64,000 nt of DNA, taken from contig OZ244151.1 of assembly GCA_965216195.1 (NCBI GenBank), forward strand, positions 1,488,001 to 1,552,000, read 5' to 3'. Below are positions 26,527 to 36,500 of the stretch, in pieces. The notes beneath the pieces were generated by a model, which saw only the letters and a list, made by a program, of their open reading frames with translations, was not told where the DNA came from and made no database searches. Origin of the DNA: Aridibacter sp965216195 (GTDB lineage: Bacteria > Acidobacteriota > Blastocatellia > Pyrinomonadales > Pyrinomonadaceae). The position numbers and the translations under genes are program-made. Position 1 is the first letter of the stretch; every line of letters starts with the position of its first letter.

Positions 26527-27660
26527 ATGTTCGAAAAAGTGCTTATACTTTCTGCTTCAGTCGGTGCCGGACACGTCTCGGCAGCAAACGCCATTGAGAA
26601 AGAACTCATAAACCAAAATGCTACCAAAGAGATAAAGAATATCGACGTGCTCGAATACACCAATCCGCTCTTTCGACGTCTCTACGGGAAAGCCTATATC
26701 GAAATGGTCAACAAGATGCCTGAAGTGCTCGGCTGGATTTATGATTCGCTCGATAAGCCTTGGGAAAACGAGCGTCGCCGAATTGCGCTTGATCGCCTCA
26801 ACGCCCAACCGTTTATCAAGCTGATCAAAAAGGAAAAACCGGATATCGCCATCTGTACGCACTTTATGCCAGCGGAGATCATCTCGTGGCTTCGTGCGAA
26901 GGGAAAGATCGACACCAAACAAGCCATCGTAGTCACCGATTTCGACGCCCACGCGATGTGGCTGATGCATCATTACGAACAATACTTTGTAGCGCTCGAT
27001 GAAACACGCGTGCATCTTGAAAAAGTCGGTATTCGCCCCAAAGCGATTTCGGTTACCGGAATTCCGATCGATCCCGTTTTTGCCGAGGAGAAAGACAAAT
27101 ATGAGATGCGCGCAAAACACAGCCTTGAAAGAGAAAAACTCACGATTATCGTCTCAGCGGGAGGCTTTGGAGTCGGAAAAATTGAGTTACTGCTCGAAGC
27201 TTTGAGTGAACTTCAAACGCCTTCACAAATAATCGCCATCTGCGGCAAAAACGACAAACTAAAAGCAAAGATCGACGAACTTGCCGTCGAAAAGCTAAAC
27301 AACGAACGTGTTAAGTTCCTGCCTATCGGCTACACAAACGAAATGGACGAGCTTATGTCTGCCGCAGATTTGATCGTCGGCAAACCAGGCGGTTTAACGA
27401 CGTCGGAAGCCCTCGCAAAGGGGTTGATCTTCGTGATCGTCAACCCCATCCCCGGTCAGGAAGAACGCAATTCCGACCACCTGCTTGAAAAAGGCTGTGC
27501 GATCAAATGCAATACCCTGCCGACCCTGGCTTACAAGATTGATAAGCTGGTAGGCGACAAAGCGCGATTTGAGACCATACGTAACAACGTCGCGCGTCTG
27601 GCAACTCCACATGCCGCCAAAAACCTGGTAAAACAACTACAGGTAGTTCGTAGTTCGTAG
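26527..27660 (+). CDS. MGDG-synthase/MurG-type glycosyltransferase
   Basis: 377 residues. The N-terminal SASVGAGHVSAANAIEKEL (about 9-27) is the MGDG-synthase domain, and the C-terminal GT28 part ends in the nucleotide-sugar site GKPGGLTTSEALAKGL. Such enzymes move a sugar from UDP-sugar to diacylglycerol (galacto- or glucolipids) at the inner leaflet. The ATG has AGGAG at 26520-26524 just behind the last motif of the upstream array. The last codons (VVRSS and the stop) are made of the intergenic repeat that follows, so the native C-terminus may have been replaced. Confidence 0.85.
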   Translation: MFEKVLILSASVGAGHVSAANAIEKELINQNATKEIKNIDVLEYTNPLFRRLYGKAYIEMVNKMPEVLGWIYDSLDKPWENERRRIALDRLNAQPFIKLIKKEKPDIAICTHFMPAEIISWLRAKGKIDTKQAIVVTDFDAHAMWLMHHYEQYFVALDETRVHLEKVGIRPKAISVTGIPIDPVFAEEKDKYEMRAKHSLEREKLTIIVSAGGFGVGKIELLLEALSELQTPSQIIAICGKNDKLKAKIDELAVEKLNNERVKFLPIGYTNEMDELMSAADLIVGKPGGLTTSEALAKGLIFVIVNPIPGQEERNSDHLLEKGCAIKCNTLPTLAYKIDKLVGDKARFETIRNNVARLATPHAAKNLVKQLQVVRSS

Positions 27661-27760
27661 GAGGTAATTCGTAATAGGTAATTCGCTGTATTTAGTGGGC
27701 GAATTACGAATCACGAATTACGAATCACGAGTTACGAATCACGAATCACGAATCACCTAT
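27643..27760. repeat. 7-bp-unit inverted repeat (TAATTCG / CGAATTA family)
   Basis: The left arm repeats GTAGTTCG, GTAATTCG and TAATTCG; the right arm repeats CGAATTACGAATCA. The two are complementary and can fold into a long hairpin between two convergent genes. The left arm also supplies the final codons and stop of the glycosyltransferase. A shorter relative lies upstream of feoA at about 39555-39590. Confidence 0.8.
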
Positions 27761-27764
27761 TTTC

Positions 27765-30254
27765 CTACTTCCCGCTTAGTGCCAGCGAAATCGCATCCGC
27801 TAAATCCGCGTAATGAACTCGCGCCATATTGTCTTTCGATTTACCGGAAGCCCTGCGCAGGTCGTTTTGAAGCATCACGAGCATACTCCTGCAAAGCGCC
27901 CGGTAATCCGGCGAAACAGCAAATGCAGCTCGAAACTGCGCGGGAATTCCCGGCGGTATTCGCGACGGTTTCAAACCGTTAATAAGATGGTCAACGGTCG
28001 CTCGCTGCAGATTTCGTCTAAACACATCAGGCGAATCGTTTTTCGAATACGCTTCGGCAAAGATGCCCTTTGTGACGGCGGAGAAAATGTCGTAGGCGGG
28101 ATAAACCGTGTAACCACCAGCCTCCATCTCTCCGATTCTGCGAACTACCGCGCTGCTCAACATACGCCTCATAATCGAACTCTGCGAACCGCCGACACGA
28201 CTCACAATCGTGCCCATGCCGATCCTCTGAGCGATGTCTCGTCTCGTCAAAAACGGCTGTGCGTGAAACGCATTTTTCATCACAAACGCCAATGCTTCTT
28301 TTTGTTTCGCAACCGGAGTCGGACGGAACGCGTCGGAACGCGAGAGCCCTGTGACGAGATTGTCTCGCTCTACGCCGCCGAGATATGCAGCCACATGCCC
28401 CAGCTCGCGCGTCATTTGATTTACAAGCGTGCCGTACGCCGAATTCAGACGCGAAAAATCTTTACCCGATTCGGCGGTTGCGCCAACGAGCATTCCGGCG
28501 ATTCGCTCAAGATTCATCAAACCGTAGGTAGTCGCTTTAATCGCGTCGTCTCCGATGTCTTCCGTTTGCGCGCGCGGGTCGCCGCCAAAACCGGAACCAA
28601 ACCGCAGGCGCGGATCGTTAAGCTGACGTTCGGCAATCTTGTTCAGGTGCGCTCTGTCGGCTTCGACGGGCTGCGAATTGTCAAACTCCTTGTAGCCCCA
28701 TTCAACCGCAAAATGGTCATATGGACCTACCTTGTTCGGCACGTAAGCCACATTGTCTCCCGGCTGCGCGATGTAATTGAAACGCGCGTAATCCATAATT
28801 GAAGACGACATTCCAAACTGCTTCACAAATTCGGGATCGCGATAGCTTTCCACCGGATACGCATTGTTTCCAAGCATGTTGTGCATCAAGCCAATCGAGT
28901 GTCCCACCTCGTGTGCAACCACGTATTTCACCAGCTCAGCCATCAATTTGTCATCTAAAGGAAGCTTCGAAGCCCTTGGATCGGAAGCGCCTGCCTGTAT
29001 AAAATACCAGTCTTCCAAAAGCGCAATCACATTGTGAAACATACGAACATCAGCTTCGATGATTTCGCCAGTTCGCGGATCCTGCACGTGCGGACCAAAC
29101 GCATTTCGCGTTTCGGAAGCCAACCAACGAACAACCGAATAGCGAGCATCTTCCGCATCCCAATTCGGGTCTTCTTTCTTCGTTGGAGCAAGTTTTCCTA
29201 TGATCGCATTCTTGAAACCTGCCTTTTCAAACGCAGGCTGCCACATCTCGATTCCTTCCAAGGTCGCCTGCTGATACTTCTTCGGAACCCCGCGCCCGAC
29301 GTACCAAACAATTGGCTTCACCGGCTCGCTCATCGCCGCTCCGGGATTCCTCTTCTCAAGTCGCCAGCGCCTGATCGGTCTCACACGCTCCGCTACGTTT
29401 TTATTGGAACTGAAATTTAAATACGAGCCATTGAAAAACCCGACACGCTGATCAAAATACCGCGGTCTCATCGGTCTGTCCGGCAACGCGACTACTGAAT
29501 GATGCAGCTCTGCGGTCACGGTTCCGGGGCTCCCTCTTTGCGTGAGTGGCGATGTACCTCGCGGAGGACGTCTGCGGAAAGTTGCCAAAACACGCGTTTC
29601 GATGTTTCTTGGAAACGCCTTAACCGATGTGATGAAAACCTTAGAACGATCAATCGCTGCAGCGTTCAAACTTGCCTTAGGACTAAAATCATCCAAGTCG
29701 CCCTTGAAAACGTTCGTCATTTCCACGACAGGAGTTTTCTTCGGTCCGAAGGTCACGATCTTTAGCGAAGCAACTATCGCTTCGAGGCTCGACGCCTTCA
29801 CCGCAATATCCTCAGTCGAACCCTCGTCCGCACGAAGCCGATACGCTGCCTTGCGCATCAAAATATTGTCCTTAAACCGCTCAAATTTTACGACCAGGCG
29901 TTTCGCCTCCATTCCGCCGAGCCCTTTACCGGCTTCAACCTTGGCGATTTGCACAAGCCACAAAAATTCCTTCCCAAAAACCTTAGGATCAAACTCGTAG
30001 TAAAGCTTGTCGTCTACCTCGTGAGTCGTAAAAATACCCTTTTTCGTGACCGCCTTCTTTGTGATCACATCTTCATACTTCTTAAATTTAGGTTTGTCTT
30101 TCTTTTTATCGTCCTGCTTTCCAGCCCTCGCCTTCTCAAGCCGTTCCTTTACCTCCGGCGGCAAATTATCCGGTATCGTTTGAAACGCAAAAACGCCGTT
30201 TACCGACAACACAAAAAGAAATACCCCACACAAAATTCTAAGCGACTTTTTCAT
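27765..30254 (-). CDS. Zinc-dependent metalloprotease, DUF5117/DUF5118 type
   Basis: About 829 residues. The ATG at 30254 is chosen because TCAGGAG lies about 7 bases upstream and the product then starts with a clean signal peptide (KKSLRILCGVFLFVLSVNGVFA). The metzincin-like site VAHEVGHSIGLMHN is followed by SSIMDYARFNY. The N-terminal FDPKVFGKEFLWL and C-terminal QMTRELGHVAAYLGG belong to the DUF5117-DUF5118-DUF4953 architecture of secreted zinc proteases common in Bacteroidota and Acidobacteriota. The substrate is unknown. It converges on the glycosyltransferase gene through the repeat hairpin. Confidence 0.85.
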   Translation of the reverse strand: MKKSLRILCGVFLFVLSVNGVFAFQTIPDNLPPEVKERLEKARAGKQDDKKKDKPKFKKYEDVITKKAVTKKGIFTTHEVDDKLYYEFDPKVFGKEFLWLVQIAKVEAGKGLGGMEAKRLVVKFERFKDNILMRKAAYRLRADEGSTEDIAVKASSLEAIVASLKIVTFGPKKTPVVEMTNVFKGDLDDFSPKASLNAAAIDRSKVFITSVKAFPRNIETRVLATFRRRPPRGTSPLTQRGSPGTVTAELHHSVVALPDRPMRPRYFDQRVGFFNGSYLNFSSNKNVAERVRPIRRWRLEKRNPGAAMSEPVKPIVWYVGRGVPKKYQQATLEGIEMWQPAFEKAGFKNAIIGKLAPTKKEDPNWDAEDARYSVVRWLASETRNAFGPHVQDPRTGEIIEADVRMFHNVIALLEDWYFIQAGASDPRASKLPLDDKLMAELVKYVVAHEVGHSIGLMHNMLGNNAYPVESYRDPEFVKQFGMSSSIMDYARFNYIAQPGDNVAYVPNKVGPYDHFAVEWGYKEFDNSQPVEADRAHLNKIAERQLNDPRLRFGSGFGGDPRAQTEDIGDDAIKATTYGLMNLERIAGMLVGATAESGKDFSRLNSAYGTLVNQMTRELGHVAAYLGGVERDNLVTGLSRSDAFRPTPVAKQKEALAFVMKNAFHAQPFLTRRDIAQRIGMGTIVSRVGGSQSSIMRRMLSSAVVRRIGEMEAGGYTVYPAYDIFSAVTKGIFAEAYSKNDSPDVFRRNLQRATVDHLINGLKPSRIPPGIPAQFRAAFAVSPDYRALCRSMLVMLQNDLRRASGKSKDNMARVHYADLADAISLALSGK

Positions 30255-30550
30255 ACAAAAACTCCTGATTCTCCTCCTAAAACGCCAAAACACCTGAAGC
30301 TCAGCGGCTCTTCACCACCTCACCTCCGTAAAATGAACTCTCTGGAATTTCTAAATCTTACTTTTAAATTTGAATCGTGACAAGAACTACGATTATCACA
30401 AGTATTTGATATACGGAAGGTTATACGTAAAGGTTTAAAAAATTTGTAACCCAAAACCCCGTGTGATATATTCTCTGCCCAAGGAGCTAACAATTCCTTT
30501 CACAGCGGTAACACGCCCGATAGTCGTGATTTTTTGTGTCTGACGTTTTT

Positions 30551-30625
30551 GTCGGGTGAGGGCTGAATACAAGACCTTCGGGGAATAAGCCCGCCCGTTC
30601 TGTGAACGGATTGTTAACACCCGAC
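30551..30625 (+). ncRNA. Predicted three-way-junction RNA leader upstream of a small gene
   Basis: GTCGGGTG (30551-30558) pairs perfectly with CACCCGAC (30618-30625). Inside are GGGCT/AGCCC (30560-30564 with 30588-30592, capped by CC-TTCG-GG) and CCGTTC/GAACGG (30595-30609). The junction closes 12 bases before a GGAGG SD and the ATG at 30649. The position and the fold suggest a cis-regulatory RNA; it matches no riboswitch class I know. The preceding 300 bases (30255-30550) hold nothing else recognisable. Confidence 0.5.
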
Positions 30626-30648
30626 ACCTATCTCAACGGAGGCACAAA

Positions 30649-30942
30649 ATGAACGACGATATCTTTTTCGAAATCTCATTCCGCAAGGCAGACAACGAAA
30701 CGCTCACCGCAGACGACCACGCAGAAATAGTAGAACGCGCACTCCTTATGCTCAGCGGCGTGCTATTTTTCGGCACTTCCTACACCTACGACCACTTCGA
30801 AAACAATCACGAAAGCCTCTACGACCTGCACCTCGACAGCATCCGCATAATCTCAAGAGAACTCATCAGCATAATCCAGGAACACGCAGAAAAAGTGAAT
30901 ATTAGACGGAAGGAGATTGAGAAGATTGTTTCAACACCATAA
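30649..30942 (+). CDS. Small acidic protein, unknown function
   Basis: 97 residues with a strong SD (GGAGG, 6 bases before the ATG). The protein is hydrophilic and helical (DDHAEIVERALLMLSG and SIRIISRELISIIQEHAEK), with an aromatic patch FFGTSYTYDHF. No membrane segment or known motif is seen. It is the only plus-strand gene between two long minus-strand genes and lies behind a structured leader, so its expression is probably controlled. No family is recognised. Confidence 0.6.
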   Translation: MNDDIFFEISFRKADNETLTADDHAEIVERALLMLSGVLFFGTSYTYDHFENNHESLYDLHLDSIRIISRELISIIQEHAEKVNIRRKEIEKIVSTP

Positions 30943-30991
30943 GAAAATATTGCTAATATTCATAGAACTTATTCACAATAAGACCTATAAC

Positions 30992-32704
30992 TTACCTGAT
31001 AAATTTTCTGCGAATAGCCAGTATCAGGAGCGCAGTTTGAACTGCCGTGAAAGTTATTTCAAGACCGTAAAAAAAACGAGTTGCACCAATAGGTTTTGGT
31101 TCTGGTCTTTGTAAAGTCATAACTTGTAAACTATACCCTAGTGAGTTTATTAAATTTGTTGATCGACCCAATGTCGAGGGACCGAAAGTTCCAAAAAAAT
31201 AATAATAAAATCCGAACACAATCCATATGCCAAATAACCAGCAAAAAGCCTGAAACCATTTCTCACCGAAACCACTCAACCAACGGTAAAAGAACTGTAG
31301 AATTCCTATAGGGAAACTTTTCAATAAAATCCACACTTTTTTACTTGCTTCCGGAAAAGTAAAGAAAAACTCCGCTAAAGAAACGCGCACTTCACCAATA
31401 TTTAGGAAATCATTCCACCATCGTTTCCGATTTTCCTTCCTTTCAAACCTCTCAATCTCAAAAGCCATCTTACGAAAGTGCGAAGCATCCTCATAATTTC
31501 TATCATTCTCAGCATTTGCAGCTAAATGCCTAGCCGCTATTACAAGTAACTTATGCGGATTATCGATTTTACGTTCTATAAGATTTTCAATTTCACTTTT
31601 AACGTCTTGTTTTGTTCCTATGTGGTTTTCCCAACGAGCATCAGTAAAAATAAGCTTACGAGAATCAGTATTAATAAACCAATTTGGTAAAAGTCGGGTA
31701 GTATGGAAAGTTATTCTGCCATGTCTTACGGGTTCAGCACCGTCTAAAACTAAATGAGTCTTTTTATATTCATCTCTAACGTATCTGGTTATCAGTGCTT
31801 CTTCGCTTAAGCCTTCCTGTAAATCATCTAACTTTTTTGCGATCTTCAGTTTTTCTTTCTTAACAAATTTTTCATCAAGAAATATCGGTGATTCATTACT
31901 TCCTAAAAAAGACAGATGACCTTCTACAATAGCGTTTTTAAAAAGTGCTGATTCGCAAAAATTTGTATCTCTGAATAGTGTCCGCGAGTGTTCCTCAAAC
32001 ATTGCATCGACAAATGCCACCCTAAAAAACACCGTTTCGTTAAACGACGTATATCCCGCGAAGGTCGCATCCTTAAAAGATGAGGGTTGAGTAAAAGTTG
32101 CATTGTTAAAAAATGTTGAGCCTACAAAAGCCACTCTTACAAAGTTTGCTGAGCTTGTAAATATTGTTTCTCTGAAAGATACGTCTTGTGTAAAAGCTGC
32201 GTCATGGAAAGATCCAATAAAAGTAAAAATTGCGTTATCGAACTTCGCTGAACCTTCAAAAGTTGCATCGCTGAAAGATGCAAAACTAGCAAAAGCTGCA
32301 CCACTGAAATTTGCTGAACCTATAAAAGTTCCCTCGCTGAACAATGTGTGATCCGTAAAAACTGCATTGCTGAAGTCCGTGGATACCTTAAACTCCTGAT
32401 TTTTAAAATCTACCCTATTTGGAAACCATACAAATCGAAAATCATATGATAATTCCGAGAATTGATGTTCTTGCTTATTCTGAAACTTCTCAATCTCTAC
32501 TGCTTTTGTATTAACCTCTTTGACCCTCTCATTAATTATCTGCTCAAATTGTTTGCCATCCTTATTCTTTGAGGGAAAATGCAGAATACAATACTCGTTA
32601 CCCTCATGTTTACCCACAATATCTAAATCTCGGCATACTTTCTTGCGAATATCAGCTTTCTGATTTTCGTTAACTTCTTCGTTAACAAAACATCTACCAA
32701 CCAT
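30992..32704 (-). CDS. Pentapeptide-repeat protein with C-terminal two-helix (ion-channel-like) membrane domain
   Basis: About 570 residues from the ATG at 32704, which has AAGGAG 8 bases upstream (a TTG 30 bases earlier lacks one). Residues about 120-290 are pentapeptide repeats of the AxFxx type (FSGAAFASFASFSDATF), forming a right-handed beta helix. A charged linker follows. Near the C-terminus two transmembrane helices (FCWLFGIWIVFGFYYYFFG and ITFTAVQTALLILAI) flank a loop, SLGYSLQVMTLQRPEPKP, resembling the pore loop of two-helix potassium-channel-like proteins. A mechanical or ligand-gated membrane role is possible. It lies next to the toxin-antitoxin region. Confidence 0.7.
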   Translation of the reverse strand: MVGRCFVNEEVNENQKADIRKKVCRDLDIVGKHEGNEYCILHFPSKNKDGKQFEQIINERVKEVNTKAVEIEKFQNKQEHQFSELSYDFRFVWFPNRVDFKNQEFKVSTDFSNAVFTDHTLFSEGTFIGSANFSGAAFASFASFSDATFEGSAKFDNAIFTFIGSFHDAAFTQDVSFRETIFTSSANFVRVAFVGSTFFNNATFTQPSSFKDATFAGYTSFNETVFFRVAFVDAMFEEHSRTLFRDTNFCESALFKNAIVEGHLSFLGSNESPIFLDEKFVKKEKLKIAKKLDDLQEGLSEEALITRYVRDEYKKTHLVLDGAEPVRHGRITFHTTRLLPNWFINTDSRKLIFTDARWENHIGTKQDVKSEIENLIERKIDNPHKLLVIAARHLAANAENDRNYEDASHFRKMAFEIERFERKENRKRWWNDFLNIGEVRVSLAEFFFTFPEASKKVWILLKSFPIGILQFFYRWLSGFGEKWFQAFCWLFGIWIVFGFYYYFFGTFGPSTLGRSTNLINSLGYSLQVMTLQRPEPKPIGATRFFYGLEITFTAVQTALLILAIRRKFIR

Positions 32705-32758
32705 TTCTGAGTCTCCTTGGTTTTCAATAGACAAATATAGGTGAATATTACTGTTGCA

Positions 32759-32937
32759 TTACGCTACACTATTTTCCGCCGCTGTGACTTTCCCATCATG
32801 AATCTCTTGCAAACTTCTAACCTTCACGCCTTCTTCGTTCATCTTCGTCGGATTGCTTCAATCAAAGCTTCGGCGCCGGTCATTGTGGTAACGGTTGGGA
32901 CATTTTAATGGAGGGCGGATTTGCGGATGGCGTTTTT
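32759..32937 (-). pseudogene. Decayed copy of the carB 3' end
   Basis: On the minus strand this reads KSALH-stop-NVPTVTTMTGAEALIEAI, then a frameshift, then NEEGVKVRSLQEIH and a stop. The intact carB tail is KSSLQYNVPTVTTMTGAEALIEAI...SEDGVNVRSLQEIH. So it is a homologous fragment of about 55 codons with an in-frame stop and a frame change. It lies on the far side of the toxin-antitoxin pair from carB, in the same orientation. Confidence 0.85.
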
Positions 32938-32970
32938 TTCAACCACCGGTTCTTTTATTTAGAATACCCA

Positions 32971-33255
32971 CTAAACTTTTTCAAGCTCGAACTCCTTTTC
33001 GAGTCGTTCTTTCAAGAATACTTTTATCAGCGATTGATACGGCACATCACGTTTGTTTGCAACAAGCTTTATTTTTTCCAACATTGATTCAGGTAAACGA
33101 AGCGAAATAGTTTTGGTTGATGGTTTCAGCTTCGGCAAAACCGTCGGCTTCGCTTTTTTCCAATCAACAAACTTTGTCGAATCATTCTTCGACCAAAATT
33201 CTCTTTCCTCTTCTTCAGTTTTAAATTTCGGTATCTCTTTTAATTTTTTCGGCAT
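32971..33255 (-). CDS. BrnA-like antitoxin (ribbon-helix-helix)
   Basis: 94 residues. The N-terminal part KFKTEEEEREFWSKNDST with FVDWKKAKP is the typical BrnA/CopG antitoxin leader. The C-terminal TKTISLRLPESMLEKIKLVA then VPYQSLIKVFLKERL is a ribbon-helix-helix DNA-binding domain. It overlaps the 3' end of the toxin gene by 35 bases, and toxin-then-antitoxin order is usual for brnTA. It would neutralise the toxin and repress the operon. Confidence 0.85.
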   Translation of the reverse strand: MPKKLKEIPKFKTEEEEREFWSKNDSTKFVDWKKAKPTVLPKLKPSTKTISLRLPESMLEKIKLVANKRDVPYQSLIKVFLKERLEKEFELEKV

Positions 33256-33538
33256 ATCTTCTTTCCTCCGATTTTGTCATATCGCGGGCTGAAATTATTC
33301 GAATCAAGTTTTCGCGGATCGTAAAAGCTACGAAAAGCCAGCGGTTTGAATCGGTTCGTCCTAACGCGAACAAACGCAACTCGTTTTTTGGGTGTTTGCT
33401 ATCTGAAGCAATTATCAATGGTAAATTGAAAAACAGTTCTTCGCACTCCCCATCTGAAACGCCATGTAAATAGAAGTTCTTATTCGAATTACCTTCGTCC
33501 CAATCAAATCCTTCGCACTCTTCGATGGAAAATGGCAT
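33221..33538 (-). CDS. BrnT-like RNase toxin
   Basis: 105 residues. Features of BrnT: an N-terminal FDWDEGNSNKNFYLHGVSDGEC (usually WDxxKxxxNxxKHGVsFeeA), then RLFALGRTDSNRWLFVAFTIRENLIRIISARDMTKSEERRYAE. BrnT is an endoribonuclease that stops translation. The usual KHGV reads LHGV here. The ATG lies 46 bases downstream of the carB stop, and the pair is bracketed by carB and a decayed carB tail, suggesting insertion at that site. Confidence 0.82.
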   Translation of the reverse strand: MPFSIEECEGFDWDEGNSNKNFYLHGVSDGECEELFFNLPLIIASDSKHPKNELRLFALGRTDSNRWLFVAFTIRENLIRIISARDMTKSEERRYAEKIKRDTEI

Positions 33539-33583
33539 AGTCAGTTGTATATTATGAAAATATACAAAAAAAGTAAATGAAAA

Positions 33584-36500
33584 TTATTCAGCGGTATTAG
33601 CTTTTTCCTTTGAATGTATCTCCTGCAAACTCCTTACGTTTACGCCGTCTTCGCTCATTTTCGTTGAGATCGCTTCGATCAAAGCCTCGGCACCGGTCAT
33701 TGTGGTAACGGTTGGGACATTGTATTGAAGGGAGGATTTGCGGATGGCTTTTTCGTCGTAGTGGGATGTTTTGCCGAGGGGCGTATTGATAACGAGGGCG
33801 ATTTCGCCGCGTTTGATGTGGTCGGCGATGTTTGGGCGTCCTTCGTTTACTTTAAAAACGGTCTCGCATTCTAAGCCGACTTCTTTGAGGCGGTTTGCGG
33901 TGCCGTAGGTGGCGATGAGATCAAAGCCCATTTTTGCAAGACGGCGTGCGAGTACTACAGCTTGTCCTTTGTCGCCCGGATTTACGGAAATAAACGCTTT
34001 GCCCTCTCGCGGAAGCTCTAAAAACGCACCTTCCATCGCTTTGCCGTACGCCTCGCCGAAGGTTTCACCGACTCCCATAACCTCACCAGTTGAGTGCATT
34101 TCCGGACCGAGAATCGGGTCAACGCCTTCAAATTTCTTAAACGGGAAAACGGGCGATTTCACAAAAATATGCGGCACGGGCAAGACTTCGGGCAGATTAA
34201 AATCAGCGAGTGTTTTGACGCCAGCCATAATTAAGGAAGCGATCTTAGCCAGCGGAACTCCGGTGGCTTTTGCTACAAACGGAACGGTGCGGGATGCGCG
34301 CGGGTTTACCTCGATGATATAAACGCGGTCGTCTTTGATCGCAAGCTGGAGATTCATCAAACCCTTTACTTTCAGGGCTTCAGCAAGTTTCTTTGTGTAG
34401 TGCTTTATTGTTTCGATGTGCTCGTCGGCTACGCGTTGGGGCGGAAGTACGGAGCTTGAATCGCCTGAGTGAATTCCTGCCTCTTCGATGTGTTCCTGGA
34501 TTCCGGCGATGACAACTGTCGAAGGGCGGACCTCCTTGTCTGCTTCGCCGATTCCTACGGCAGACGCACCTTCGCCAGATGAGACGGACAACGAAGCGTC
34601 GTCCGTTGCGGACAAGAGTGTCCGCGTTCCATTTTGCGCTCCATCACAGTCAGCAAGCGCGTCAACGTCTATTTCAACTGCGCGTTCGAGAAATTTATCG
34701 ATCAAAATAGGCTTTTCAGGCGAGGCATCGACTGCGGAGCGCATATATTCATCGAGCGTTTCCTCATCGTAAACAATCGCCATCGCGCGCCCGCCGAGCA
34801 CAAAGCTTGGACGCACAACCACCGGATAACCTATCTTGCCTGCGATTTCCTTCGCTTCCTCAGGCGAAACGGCGGTGCCATTTGCGGGCTGCGGGATGTT
34901 TAGTTCTTTTAGGAGCGCCGAGAAACGTTTGCGGTCTTCAGCAAGATCAATTGAATCGGGCGAAGTACCGATGATCGGAACGCCCGCTTCGTGCAGCTCG
35001 TCCGATAAATTAAGCGGCGTCTGCCCGCCAAATTGCACGATTACGCCCTCGGGCTGCTCGACATCGACGATGTTCATCACATCTTCGAAGGTGAGCGGTT
35101 CGAAATAGAGTCGGTCGGATGTATCGTAGTCTGTCGAGACGGTTTCGGGGTTGCAGTTGACCATGATCGTCTCAAAATCTGCGTCGGAAAGTGCGAAAGA
35201 CGCGTGACAACAGCAATAATCAAACTCAATTCCCTGCCCGATTCTATTGGGTCCGGAGCCGAGAATCATAATTTTGCGGCGGTCGCTCGTATCCGCCTCG
35301 CATTCTTCCTCGTAGGTCGAATAAAGATAGGGCGTAAACGACTCAAACTCAGCGCCGCAGGTATCGACTCGTTTGTAAACAGGCGCAATTCCAAGCGATT
35401 TTCGATGATCGCGCACCTCCTGCTCGCTCGAACCGCTTAGATACGCAAGGCGCCGGTCGGAAAGTGCATATTCTTTCGAATATCTGAGCGACGTTTCATC
35501 AATTTCCTCAAGCTTGCGGTCTTCGAGTTCGTTTTCTTGAAGTTTCATCACCTGAACGAGTTGATCGAGAAACCAAGGGTCGATTTTCGTAAGTCGATGC
35601 ACCTCATCAATCGAATATCCGTGCTGAAGAGCGTAAGTGATATAGGAGAATCTTTGCGAATTCGGGCGGGCGAGCTTTTGTTGTAAATCGTGGTCCGATA
35701 TTCCCTCTAAACGCAGAGGTTTAACTGCCTCAAGCGAACGTAACCCTTTAAATAAACTTTCCTTAAAAGTGCGTCCGATTGCCATCACTTCGCCGACCGA
35801 TTTCATCTGTGTTCCAAGCACATCTTCCGTACCGGGAAACTTCTCAAATGCCCATTTCGGAATCTTTGTAACGACGTAATCGATTGTAGGTTCGAAGCTC
35901 GCGGGAGTTTTCTTCGTTATGTCGTTGGGAATCTCGTCAAGGGTGTAGCCGACAGCAAGTTTTGCGGCGATTTTAGCTATCGGAAAACCGGTTGCTTTTG
36001 AGGCAAGGGCGGACGAACGCGAGACGCGCGGGTTCATTTCGATGATGCGAACTTCCCCGTTTTCGGGGTTTACGGCGAATTGTATATTTGATCCGCCCGT
36101 TTCCACGCCAACGCGGCGAATGCACGCTAGCGACATATCACGAAGCTTCTGGTACTCAACGTCGCTCAATGTCTGCGCGGGTGCAACGGTGATCGAATCT
36201 CCCGTGTGCACGCCCATCGGGTCGAAGTTTTCAATCGAGCAGATGATTACGACGTTGTCGTTTAGATCGCGCATTACCTCAAGCTCGTATTCCTTCCAGC
36301 CGAGAATCGATTCCTCAACCAGCACTTGGGAAACGGGCGAAGCATCTAATCCGCGTTCGACAATTTCTTCAAATTCTTCGGGATTATATGCCGTACCGCC
36401 GCCTGTGCCGCCGAGCGTAAACGCGGGACGTATGATCGCCGGATAACCCGTTTCCTCTACAATCTCTTTCGCTTCCTCGAGTGTGTGCGCGAAATCGCCT

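Noticed and set aside
30435..30620. 61-codon ORF on the minus strand
   Set aside because: It covers the structured leader of the plus-strand gene and lacks an SD; the RNA fold explains the bases better.
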